The translations under genes and the position numbers were made by a program. The notes below the pieces were generated by a model. That model ran no database searches and was not told where the DNA came from. It was given only the letters and a program-made list of their open reading frames with translations. This document shows, piece by piece, positions 22,717 through 30,022 of a DNA stretch of 31,692 nt; within the stretch, counting starts at the first letter, position 1, and the number at the start of each line of letters is the position of its first letter. Origin of the DNA: CAZGMJ01 sp964526785 (lineage in GTDB: Bacteria; Planctomycetota; Phycisphaerae; Sedimentisphaerales; Anaerobacaceae); contig CAZGMJ010000060.1 in NCBI GenBank assembly GCA_964526785.1, positions 1 through 31,692 on the forward strand. Reading direction: 5' to 3'.

Positions 22717-24159
22717 ATGCCACCACGCAAGAGACAGCAGAGTAATGCTATGCTCTATACACTCGTAGCCTTTGTGGGGCTCTTTATTATCGCAACGACG
22801 TTTGCGGTTGTCTATTATGTGCGGGCGGAGGATTTTCGAACGCGCCAGACCGAAGCCGAGCGTGCGCTCAACGAATATGTGTCCGCGACAGAGCGACAGA
22901 ATATCGGCTCTGTGGTGGGGGCAAAGCAGAGCGGCGAGACCTATCTCGGCACAATGATCGAGCACCTCGACAGAGCGGTGTCGCTCGCTACCGGGATGGT
23001 ACCGGCTGATACGACCGCGGAAGTGAAGGTTGCTCAGTTGTTCGATTCGGTCAAGCAGGCTATCGATTTGACGGCCCCTTATACCAACCTCGAAGGGCAG
23101 GATCCGAACAACGTCGGCCTGATTCGTATCGTTCAGTCACTCAAGAGCAAGCTGGACAATACCACGCAGTCTGAGACCGCTCTGACCAATCAACTGGCAG
23201 AACTACAGCAGAAGTTCGACGATCTTCAGGCGGCAACCCAGGCGATGGAGCAGACGCTCATGGCGGAGAAAGCCCGGCTGGAAGAGAAGGTTAATCAGAC
23301 CGTGCAGGATTACAACGATCTCGAACAACTTCTCGAACAGACGGCCACGCAAAGAGAGCAGAACCTGCTGACTCAGTTGAACGAGCAGAAGGAAAGGGTG
23401 GACCAACTGACCCAGGACATGCAGAGGTTGAACGCACAATTGGATATGACTCAGGAAGCGTTGAACCGTGCAGAATCCCAGATCGCGATAGTCAAAGGTC
23501 CGCCGGACGTGAACGTCCCGGCGTATCGGCCGGATGGTCGCATTATTCTTATCGACAAGGCGAACGACGTCGTGCACGTCAGCATCGGAAGCGACGATCG
23601 CGTATATCGAGGGCTTACGTTCTCGGTCTATGACCGGGGCCAGGGCGTTGCGCAAGACGGCAAGCCCAAGGCCGAAATCCAGGTCTTTGACGTCGCCGAT
23701 TCCTTTGCAGCCGCACGCATCGTCAAATCCGAGCCCAAGCGGCCGATTCTTCTCGGTGACGTTATCGCGAACGTCATATGGGACGGAAGCAAGAGCAACA
23801 CTTTTGTCATCGCCGGCGCATTCGATACCGATAACGACGGCACGGTCGAACGCGACGCAAGAGACAGACTGACCGGAATGATCGAACAATGGGGCGGACG
23901 GGTAGCCGACGATATTACCGTAGATACGGATTATCTTGTGCTCGGAAAGGAACCCGAGGTGCCGGAAGAGCCCACGTTCCAGGATCTTGAGATCGATCCG
24001 CAGGCCAATATGAAGTATGAACAGGCAAAACAGGAATTGGAGCGATACAATCAGGTGCAGAGGAACGCTCAGGCCCTGTGGATACCGATTCTGAAATACC
24101 AGCGATTCCTGTATCTCATTGGTAATGAGGGACCGATCAGCACCGCAGGAGCATTCTGA
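22717..24159 (+). CDS. Membrane-anchored coiled-coil protein with a C-terminal BRCT-like domain
   Basis: A 480-residue protein with no function that I can name. A short basic N terminus precedes one membrane helix (about 12-34), so most of the protein probably projects into the periplasm. Residues about 136-258 form a Gln/Glu/Leu-rich coiled coil. A beta-rich domain (about 268-357) contains ILIDKANDVVHVSIGSDDRV and GLTFSVYDRG. Residues 360-412 resemble a BRCT fold: NTFVIAGAFD, then RLTGMIEQWGGRVADDI and TDYLVLG. The last part (about 420-465) is charged and helical. I recall similar 'coiled-coil plus FVIAG...WGGRV...TDYLVLG' proteins in planctomycetes. The ATG has a strong AAGGAG site. The gene has its own promoter and terminator and so forms a single-gene unit. 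Confidence 0.8.
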   Translation: MPPRKRQQSNAMLYTLVAFVGLFIIATTFAVVYYVRAEDFRTRQTEAERALNEYVSATERQNIGSVVGAKQSGETYLGTMIEHLDRAVSLATGMVPADTTAEVKVAQLFDSVKQAIDLTAPYTNLEGQDPNNVGLIRIVQSLKSKLDNTTQSETALTNQLAELQQKFDDLQAATQAMEQTLMAEKARLEEKVNQTVQDYNDLEQLLEQTATQREQNLLTQLNEQKERVDQLTQDMQRLNAQLDMTQEALNRAESQIAIVKGPPDVNVPAYRPDGRIILIDKANDVVHVSIGSDDRVYRGLTFSVYDRGQGVAQDGKPKAEIQVFDVADSFAAARIVKSEPKRPILLGDVIANVIWDGSKSNTFVIAGAFDTDNDGTVERDARDRLTGMIEQWGGRVADDITVDTDYLVLGKEPEVPEEPTFQDLEIDPQANMKYEQAKQELERYNQVQRNAQALWIPILKYQRFLYLIGNEGPISTAGAF

Positions 24160-24186
24160 GCGACTGCCGGTTTATCTGAAATCGAC

Positions 24187-24230
24187 AAAGGGCGTCGATG
24201 CCGCTTCGTGCAGCAATCGCCCTTTTTTTT
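24187..24230 (+). terminator. Rho-independent terminator
   Basis: AAAGGGCG (24187-24194) and CGCCCTTT (24218-24225) form an eight-base stem around a 23-base loop, followed by a run of eight T (24223-24230). It ends the coiled-coil gene 28 bases after its stop. No T-tract exists on the other side, so it is a poor terminator for the convergent deaminase gene. Confidence 0.85.
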
Positions 24231-24255
24231 ATGCGCGAAGTATCGACACCAGCCA

Positions 24256-24849
24256 CTACTGTCCGCTGCGGTTCGCCCGTGCATTGTAGATGGGGCCGCC
24301 TGTTTGCCGGTAGGATTTCAGAACCGCTCGGGCCTCCTGCCGAAGCACATCGCGGACAACCGTGATTCCGCGTTGCTCCAGCGCCGCGACCCAGTCCGCA
24401 GGCTTGTGGCCTTCATCGAAACCAATGGCTCGTGCATCCTCGTCGCGGGCTCCACATACGAGTCGCTGCACGCCCGACCAGGGGATCGCTCCCAGACACA
24501 TCGCGCATGGTTCGGTGCTTGTCACCAGTTCATGCGGGCACAGGCCGGGGCCGCCCAGATCGTATGTCTGCAATGAATGTTGCGCGATGGAAAGAGCCAC
24601 GATTTCCGCATGTGCGGCCGAGCAATTCTGCCGTTCGACGAGGTTGACACCGACGCTGATCAACCGCCCCGATTGCCGCTCGAATACCGCCGCTCCGAAA
24701 GGACCGCCCGTCTGCCGTTCGACATTCCACCCGGCCAGTTCCACAGCCAGCCTCATACGATCTTCCAAAGTCGTGAAGACCGCATTCCGGCCCTGAAAGA
24801 AGGCGTCCATCCAGTCGGGCAGTCTGAGTTGTATTTCCGGCAAACGCAT
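24256..24849 (-). CDS. Zinc-dependent nucleobase/nucleoside deaminase (guanine deaminase-like)
   Basis: A 197-residue member of the cytidine/deoxycytidylate deaminase fold. The zinc and catalytic residues are visible as HAE (His80, Glu82) and PCAMCLGAI (Cys115, Cys118). GGPFGAAV (48-55) precedes them, as in GuaD and TadA relatives. The sequence TSTEPCAMCLGAIPWSGV and the C-terminal layout favour a GuaD-like base deaminase over the tRNA enzyme TadA, but guanine, cytosine or another substrate cannot be chosen. The ATG at 24849 has a weak ribosome site. It follows nnrE by 32 bases and probably shares its transcript. Confidence 0.85.
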   Translation of the reverse strand: MRLPEIQLRLPDWMDAFFQGRNAVFTTLEDRMRLAVELAGWNVERQTGGPFGAAVFERQSGRLISVGVNLVERQNCSAAHAEIVALSIAQHSLQTYDLGGPGLCPHELVTSTEPCAMCLGAIPWSGVQRLVCGARDEDARAIGFDEGHKPADWVAALEQRGITVVRDVLRQEARAVLKSYRQTGGPIYNARANRSGQ

Positions 24850-24881
24850 AGCGGTCTCGACCTGTGTGAGGTTCTGCTGCC

Positions 24882-25592
24882 TCAGTGACCCGGCGCATGT
24901 TCAGGATCGACGCCAATCGACGCTACGATCACATCTCCGGTATAGTCTCTCGCGCTATGCGATACGGCGAACCCTTTCTTGACTGCCACAAATGTGACCG
25001 TCACTTCGGCCTTGACGGCTGTACCAAGGACTTCGCCCGTATCACAGTCCAGGCCCGACGGAATGTCAACCGCCAGAGCGCGGACGCCGAGAGCATTGAC
25101 AGCATCTATGAGGCTCAGCAAAGGCTCCTTGACAACTCCCTGCAGACCCGTGCCGAATAAAGCGTCGACGATCATGTCGGCCTCACCGGCCAGAATCCGC
25201 ACCTGATCGAGAATACTCTGACGATCGCCCGTATCCAGACGATGGACATGCTGTCCGATCCGCTCCAGTATCGTCAGGTTTGTACGAGCATCTCCTCGCA
25301 CCTTTTCATACGCGCCGCACAGAACGACGACCACGTCAAAGCCGGCGTTCTTCAGATGCCGGGCAATTACGTATCCATCCCCGCCGTTATTGCCCGTGCC
25401 ACAGAAGATGCAGACTCTGGGATGTTTGCTGGAAGAAAGACGGGTCTTGACGGTCTCGGCACAGGTCCGCCCCGCGTTTTCCATCAGCACGACACCGGGA
25501 ACGCCAAGTTCGTTTATGGCAAACGAGTCGAATGCCCGCACTTGTTCGCGGTTCATTACTTTATGGTCCGGTCTTGAAGTTGTTTCGCTCAT
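24882..25592 (-). CDS. nnrE: NAD(P)H-hydrate epimerase (stand-alone YjeF_N domain)
   Basis: This enzyme interconverts the R and S forms of hydrated NAD(P)H so that a separate dehydratase can repair them. The 236-residue protein holds only the epimerase domain; the dehydratase part of fused YjeF proteins is absent and must lie elsewhere, if present. Motifs are MNREQVRAFDSFA (13-25), LMENAG (36-41), CGTGNNGGDGYVIARHL (64-80), DALFGTGL (143-150) and DIPSGLDCDTG (176-186). A TATAAT box ends only six bases before the ATG at 25592, so the message may be leaderless. An internal ATG at 25556 is an alternative start but has no clear ribosome site. Confidence 0.92.
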   Translation of the reverse strand: MSETTSRPDHKVMNREQVRAFDSFAINELGVPGVVLMENAGRTCAETVKTRLSSSKHPRVCIFCGTGNNGGDGYVIARHLKNAGFDVVVVLCGAYEKVRGDARTNLTILERIGQHVHRLDTGDRQSILDQVRILAGEADMIVDALFGTGLQGVVKEPLLSLIDAVNALGVRALAVDIPSGLDCDTGEVLGTAVKAEVTVTFVAVKKGFAVSHSARDYTGDVIVASIGVDPEHAPGH

Positions 25593-25598
25593 CCCTGC

Positions 25599-25626
25599 AT
25601 TATATGGTGCGGCAAGAGCGCGTCAA
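25599..25626 (-). promoter_or_regulatory. Promoter for nnrE, probably giving a leaderless message
   Basis: On the minus strand TTGACG (25626-25621) and a perfect TATAAT (25604-25599) are 16 bases apart. Six bases, GCAGGG, separate the -10 box from the ATG at 25592. The expected transcription start, about seven bases after the -10 box, is the A of that ATG. Confidence 0.7.
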
Positions 25627-25655
25627 TTGACAGTTCGATACACATCGGCTACAAT
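25627..25655 (+). promoter_or_regulatory. Sigma70-type promoter for the surE operon
   Basis: A perfect TTGACA (25627-25632) and TACAAT (25650-25655) are 17 bases apart. The -35 box directly abuts the opposing -35 box of the nnrE promoter. Transcription would start near 25662, leaving a leader of about 75 bases before surE. Confidence 0.8.
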
Positions 25656-25736
25656 CCCGCCCAATTTCCGTAATAACCCTGAATGATTCCCTCCGGCCGA
25701 TGCTGACGCCGGAGCAAGCAACGCCCATATACGATC

Positions 25737-26501
25737 ATGAAGATACTCCTGACAAACGACGACGGGATCTTTGCCCCGGGCCTGGCCGCGCTATACAACG
25801 AATTGACCGAATTCGGCGACGTTACGGTCGTTGCGCCGGATATCAGCCGCTCGGGTGCAAGCCACAGCGTTACTTTTTCACGTCCGCTCGTCTGCAACAA
25901 AGTGGACGTCGATGGACGCTTCACGGGATACAGCGTCGGAGGTTCGCCCGCCGACTGTGTGAAACTCGCCTGCATGGAGTTGCATAAGGATCCGATAGAT
26001 CTGCTGGTCTCCGGAATGAACAACGGTGCCAACGCCGGCATTAACGTGTACTACTCGGGCACGGTGGCGGCGGCCATGGAGGGTGCGTTCCTGAAGATAC
26101 CGGCGGTCGCGGTGAGTCTGTGCATCGAGGCGCCCGACGTACCCGGAGATTTCGAACGCGGGGCCGAACAGGCGGCCCGCGTTCTGCGCGAACTGCTGCC
26201 CGTCGAGCCCGGCGGTGTCATCAATATCAACATACCACAGCTATCGAGAGGCGAGCCCAGGGGCGTTCGAGTAACGCATCACGCACACACAGGTTTCGAC
26301 GAACGCTACGTCCGCCAAACCGACGAACTCGGGCGCACGGTATACCGACTTACCGGGCATTTGCACGTCAATGAAGACTACCCCAACGACATCGCCCTGC
26401 TCGAGGAAGGTTATATAACGGTTACCGCGTTGTCGGAGGACATGACCAACCACGACAAGACCGCAACGCTCAAGGCAAAGCTCGACGGACAGACGCCATG
26501 A
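25737..26501 (+). CDS. surE: 5'-nucleotidase / stationary-phase survival protein SurE
   Basis: SurE removes phosphate from nucleoside 5'- or 3'-monophosphates and short polyphosphate. The 254-residue protein has all family blocks: the metal-binding TNDDG (6-10, Asp8 and Asp9), APDISRSGASHSVT (33-46), GGSPADCVKLA (68-78), LVSGMNNGANAG (90-101) with the metal-site Asn, and YYSGTVAAAMEG (105-116). The ATG at 25737 is the start of the conserved N terminus. It is the first gene of a plus-strand operon with the ACT and UPF0210 genes, behind the promoter at 25627-25655. Confidence 0.95.
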   Translation: MKILLTNDDGIFAPGLAALYNELTEFGDVTVVAPDISRSGASHSVTFSRPLVCNKVDVDGRFTGYSVGGSPADCVKLACMELHKDPIDLLVSGMNNGANAGINVYYSGTVAAAMEGAFLKIPAVAVSLCIEAPDVPGDFERGAEQAARVLRELLPVEPGGVININIPQLSRGEPRGVRVTHHAHTGFDERYVRQTDELGRTVYRLTGHLHVNEDYPNDIALLEEGYITVTALSEDMTNHDKTATLKAKLDGQTP

Positions 26502-26520
26502 ATCTGAATCGGAGGCCCTG

Positions 26521-26814
26521 ATGGCAAAGAATCCGAAGACTCCACAGATCTGCATCATGACGGTCACGGGCGACGATAAGGTCGGGATCATAGCCCGACT
26601 GGCCGTTGCCATGGCTAAGGCGAACATCAACATCGTCGATGTGAATCAGAAGATCATGGAGGATTACTTCGTGATGACGATGGCGGTTGATGCCGCAGAG
26701 GCTACCATCCCCATGTCCAGGATCAAGCAGAACCTCGACAAGATCGCAGACGAAATGGCGTTGGCGATTACGCTGCAAAGCGAAAACATCTTCAAGGCAA
26801 TGCACAGGGTTTGA
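26521..26814 (+). CDS. ACT-domain protein of the UPF0237 family
   Basis: A 97-residue single ACT domain, related to GcvR-type regulators. The ligand-loop motif TGDDKVGIIARLA lies at 16-28, and NINIVDVNQKIMEDYFVMTM at 35-54 is typical of UPF0237. ACT domains often bind amino acids; the ligand here is unknown. A strong GGAGG lies five bases before the ATG. The next gene starts two bases after its stop. UPF0237 and UPF0210 genes are neighbours in many bacteria and archaea, which suggests that the proteins work together. Confidence 0.9.
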   Translation: MAKNPKTPQICIMTVTGDDKVGIIARLAVAMAKANINIVDVNQKIMEDYFVMTMAVDAAEATIPMSRIKQNLDKIADEMALAITLQSENIFKAMHRV

Positions 26815-26816
26815 CC

Positions 26817-28178
26817 ATGTTGATATCTCCCGAAGAGGCCTTTGAGACCGTCAAGATGACGCTGGATCATCACTTCGATATCCGGACGGTGACCCTCGGC
26901 ATCAATCTCAAGGACTGCATGGATCGCGACGTCGACAAACTGGCTGAACGGGCCCGCGAGCGAATCGTTGAGAACGGGTTGAAACTCAATGAAAATGCCG
27001 ATCTGATCGAGCAGAAATATGCCATTCCCATCACGAACCGGCGGATTTCCGTTACACCTGTCGCCCTGCTGCTCGAACCATTGCCGCACAAAGTCGCCAC
27101 AGCCGTCAAACTGGCTCGCGCGCTGGATTCGGCGGCACGCAAGGCCCGAATTGACTTCATTGGCGGTTTCGGCGCCCTGGTCCAGAAGGGAATGACCGCG
27201 GCCGACCGCGTGTTGATCGACGCCGTACCGCAGGCGCTTTCAAAAACCAAACGCGTGTGCGGTTTTCTCAATCTCGCCTCCACGCGAGCCGGGATGAATA
27301 TGAACGCCATTGCCAGGTTCGGCCATACGCTCACCGATCTGGCTCACAGAACGCCCAACGGAATCGGCTGCGCCAAAATTGCGGTTTTTGCAAATGTGCC
27401 CGAAGACAACCCGTTTATGGCCGGAGCGCACCATGGGGTGGGCGAACCCGACTTCTCGCTCAACATCGGCATATCCGGGCCGGGCGTCGTGCGCGACGTC
27501 GTCGCTCAGAATCCATCGTGCGACCTGACGAACCTGGCCGAGATCATCAAACGCACAGTTTTCAAGATAACACGGGCCGGCGAGTTGATCGGACGAGAGA
27601 TGGCGGAACTGATGGGCGTCGACTTCGGAATTGTCGATATCTCCCTGGCCCCCACCACATCGACGGGCGACTCCGTCGCAGAAATAATCGAAGCAATGGG
27701 CGTCTCCCAAATCGGATTGCCCGGCTCGACCGCGGCGCTTGCACTGCTGATCGACGCGGTCAAAAAGGGCGGGGCCATGGCCTCCAGCCACGTTGGCGGC
27801 CTCTCCGGAACGTTCATTCCGGTAAGCGAGGACGAGGGCATGATCCGCGCGGTCCAGGCCGGAGCGTTGAGCCTCGACAAGCTCGAAGCGCTCACCAGCG
27901 TCTGCTCGGTCGGCCTCGATATGTTCGCGGTCCCCGGCGATACGCCCCCACACATACTGGCGGCACTCATCGCCGATGAACTGGCTATCGGCGTGGCAAA
28001 CAACAAGACCACAGGCGTACGGGTAATCCCGGTTCCCGGCAGCAAGCCCGGTCAGATCGTGCATTTCGGCGGCCTGCTCGGCTCGGCGCCTATCATGAAA
28101 CTTCCGTCCAGCGGTGCCGAGAAGTTCGTCGGCCGCGGTGGGAGAATCCCAGCCCCCGTCCAGGCCCTGCGCAACTGA
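26817..28178 (+). CDS. UPF0210 (DUF711) family protein
   Basis: A 453-residue protein of a conserved family without an established role that I know of. It starts MLISPEEAFETVKMTLDHH, a region used in the family for oligomer contacts. Conserved blocks include DFIGGFGALVQKG, GFLNLASTRAGMNMNA, NPFMAGAHHGVGEPD and SLAPTTSTGDSVAEI. GALSLDKLEALTSVCSVGLD and GGLLGSAPIMKLPS follow towards the C terminus. The fold is said to be distantly related to glycyl-radical enzymes (PFL-like), but I see no evidence for that chemistry here. The ATG at 26817 has AGGG eight bases upstream; a TTG at 26811 overlaps the ACT stop and is less likely. The length is normal for the family. Confidence 0.9.
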   Translation: MLISPEEAFETVKMTLDHHFDIRTVTLGINLKDCMDRDVDKLAERARERIVENGLKLNENADLIEQKYAIPITNRRISVTPVALLLEPLPHKVATAVKLARALDSAARKARIDFIGGFGALVQKGMTAADRVLIDAVPQALSKTKRVCGFLNLASTRAGMNMNAIARFGHTLTDLAHRTPNGIGCAKIAVFANVPEDNPFMAGAHHGVGEPDFSLNIGISGPGVVRDVVAQNPSCDLTNLAEIIKRTVFKITRAGELIGREMAELMGVDFGIVDISLAPTTSTGDSVAEIIEAMGVSQIGLPGSTAALALLIDAVKKGGAMASSHVGGLSGTFIPVSEDEGMIRAVQAGALSLDKLEALTSVCSVGLDMFAVPGDTPPHILAALIADELAIGVANNKTTGVRVIPVPGSKPGQIVHFGGLLGSAPIMKLPSSGAEKFVGRGGRIPAPVQALRN

Positions 28179-28236
28179 TGCGCGGATCGTTCTTGCCCAC
28201 CGGCGTGCGCCCCCTGCACTTTCGACGACTGCTTCA

Positions 28237-28265
28237 TTGACATCACCCTCCCGCATCACTATACT
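28237..28265 (+). promoter_or_regulatory. Sigma70-type promoter for the prepilin-like gene
   Basis: A perfect TTGACA (28237-28242) and TATACT (28260-28265) are separated by exactly 17 bases. Transcription would begin near 28272, leaving a leader of about 180 bases before the ATG at 28452. That leader contains a small hairpin, CTTCTG-CAG-CAGAAG, at 28335-28349. Otherwise the 273 bases between UPF0210 and this gene show no other feature. Confidence 0.8.
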
Positions 28266-28451
28266 TGATTTCTGAGGTGGTATGGTACTGAATCACGTTA
28301 AACTGGGGAACACTTCGACCGCACGGCGCATCTTCTTCTGCAGCAGAAGTCCGATGCAAATACATGGACTACCGAAAAAACCAGAATCGCAATGCGCTTC
28401 TATGACACCACCAATGGAACATGCATTGAGGTCACTACGAAGGAAGTCAGT

Positions 28452-29219
28452 ATGCACAGAAGAGCCTTCACTCTTATCGAATTGCTGGTCGTAATCGCCA
28501 TTATTGCCGTTTTGATGGGCATCCTCCTGCCCGCCCTGCGACTCGCCAGGGACCAGGCCTACGGCGTGATCTGTGTCGGCAACATGAGATCCCTCTCTCA
28601 GGCGTGGTACCTCTACAAGGACGACAACGACGACAAACTAGTCGGCGGTCACCCGAATCGGGAAGAAGACGCATGGGTAAAGGGGCCTCGCGGGGGCGGT
28701 GATGAACTTGAGCGGAAGAAGAACGGCATCAAGGAGGGGCTTCTCTGGCCGTACGCAAAGAATCTTGATCTCTACCGCTGTCCGGCCGACTTGCGCAAGA
28801 TTAAACCCCCGCACTGGGCTTTTAGAAGCTACTCGGTCGCTGGAGGTCTCAACGGCGAAGAAAAGGAATGGGGCGGAAACCACATAACCAAATACTCAGA
28901 GATAAACAACCCTTCATTGAAATTCGTCTTCGTGGCCGAGTGTGATCCTCGCTCATGGAACAAGGGTTCGTGGGTGGTCAGCCATCCTCCGAAGGACAAC
29001 TGGATCGATCCGGTCGCAATCTGGCACAATAAGCGGAGCACGCTCGGCTGGGCCGACGGACATGCGGAAAAACACCGCTGGCTGGACAAGAGCACCATGG
29101 AATGGGCTCAGTTGGCGGCCGAAGGTTCCACCAACGTCTTTAACAAGACGCCTCCATCAGGAGAAGGAGAGGACTTGCGCTTCATGCAGAAGCACTACCA
29201 GATCAAGGAACAACCATAG
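28452..29219 (+). CDS. Prepilin-like exported protein with H-x9-DG motif
   Basis: A 255-residue protein with a type IV pilin-like N terminus: MHRRA, then FTLIELLVVIAIIAVLMG. Processing would occur before Phe6, with Glu10 as the conserved Glu5 of the mature protein. The residue before the cleavage site is Ala5, not the usual Gly. After the hydrophobic helix come CVGNMRSLSQAWYLY (41-55) and, near the C terminus, His192 followed nine residues later by Asp202-Gly203. This is the H-x9-DG motif of a protein group greatly expanded in planctomycetes. Its function is not known; it may be a pseudopilin of a secretion system or a surface protein. The ATG at 28452 has AGGA seven bases upstream; an in-frame ATG at 28392 would put 20 unlikely residues before the leader peptide. 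Confidence 0.88.
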   Translation: MHRRAFTLIELLVVIAIIAVLMGILLPALRLARDQAYGVICVGNMRSLSQAWYLYKDDNDDKLVGGHPNREEDAWVKGPRGGGDELERKKNGIKEGLLWPYAKNLDLYRCPADLRKIKPPHWAFRSYSVAGGLNGEEKEWGGNHITKYSEINNPSLKFVFVAECDPRSWNKGSWVVSHPPKDNWIDPVAIWHNKRSTLGWADGHAEKHRWLDKSTMEWAQLAAEGSTNVFNKTPPSGEGEDLRFMQKHYQIKEQP

Positions 29220-29350
29220 CCACGGCTTCACGCGATAGCGCCTGAAGCGCCGCGTCTGCGACTCATATCGCTCAGAGCGCACGAGACGATTGGCGTTATG
29301 CGCAGTTTCGATCACCGTATGCGCATGGTCTGATCTGGCTGGGAATTCTC

Positions 29351-29379
29351 TTGAGCAAAACCTACCGGCAGTCTATGAT
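29351..29379 (+). promoter_or_regulatory. Sigma70-type promoter for the NTF2-like / ADP-ribosylglycohydrolase pair
   Basis: TTGAGC (29351-29356) and TATGAT (29374-29379) are 17 bases apart. Transcription would start near 29386. The -35 box overlaps a TTG that could otherwise be read as a start codon, which argues for the later ATG at 29447. Confidence 0.6.
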
Positions 29380-29391
29380 CGGACACATTGT

Positions 29392-29409
29392 AGTGGCAGA
29401 CATGCCACT
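29392..29409 (+). other. Hairpin at the 5' end of the predicted message
   Basis: AGTGGCA (29392-29398) and TGCCACT (29403-29409) form a perfect seven-base stem with loop GACA. It would lie at the very start of the transcript from the promoter at 29351-29379. No T-tract follows, so it is not a terminator. It may stabilise the message or be an operator. Confidence 0.45.
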
Positions 29410-29446
29410 GGGATCGCCTCGATCTTGCAGGAGCGCGACAAGCGAA

Positions 29447-30022
29447 ATGTTCAACATCTTCCAACAGCCGTGGACGCTGATCGGCGCATCGGTCATCGTT
29501 CTCTTTATCGTCTTTACGATTCGCAGCGTCTGGCCGGAGAAGCGGCACCGCTGGCAATGGGCCATCCCACTCGGTGTTGTGCTGCTCGCCATCGGCCTCG
29601 ATGCAATCGTGCAGACCGATATGGAGAAAGTCGAGGCCCTGATGGGTCGCGTCATGGAGGCCGCCCAGAGCGAGAATTGCCAGGCGATAGGGCAACTCGT
29701 CGCCGACGACTACAGCGACTCATACCACCCCGGCAAGGCAGAACTGATGGCAAACTGTCAGGCAAGACTCTCGGAATCGCTGATCCGGAAGATCAAGGTA
29801 ACTTCCCACCTGATAGAGTTGACGCCGCCGACGGCACTGGTCAGCATCTTCGGCGTCGTTCACTTCGAAGAAGACAGTTACATCGCCCGCGACTACCGGC
29901 CGTTCGTCTTCTTCAAAGTGCAGTTCTACATGGAAAAGCAGGCCGGCGGAAAATGGCGCATAACTCGCATCGAAATTCGCGAAATTGACAAGCAGCCATT
30001 TAGCTGGGGAGCATGGCGATGA
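29447..30022 (+). CDS. Membrane protein with a C-terminal NTF2/SnoaL-like domain
   Basis: A 191-residue protein with two membrane helices (about 10-26 and 38-55) separated by a short basic loop. The rest (about 59-181) has a pattern like the NTF2/DUF4440 fold: a helix with EAAQSENCQAIGQLVADDYS, then strands through TALVSIFGVVHF and FVFFKVQFYMEKQAGGKWRI. No catalytic residues can be assigned, and the family call is tentative. The start at 29447 is chosen because a promoter occupies 29351-29379; the nearest GGAG lies 13 bases upstream, which is long. Its stop overlaps the next gene in ATGA, so the two are translationally coupled. Confidence 0.7.
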   Translation: MFNIFQQPWTLIGASVIVLFIVFTIRSVWPEKRHRWQWAIPLGVVLLAIGLDAIVQTDMEKVEALMGRVMEAAQSENCQAIGQLVADDYSDSYHPGKAELMANCQARLSESLIRKIKVTSHLIELTPPTALVSIFGVVHFEEDSYIARDYRPFVFFKVQFYMEKQAGGKWRITRIEIREIDKQPFSWGAWR

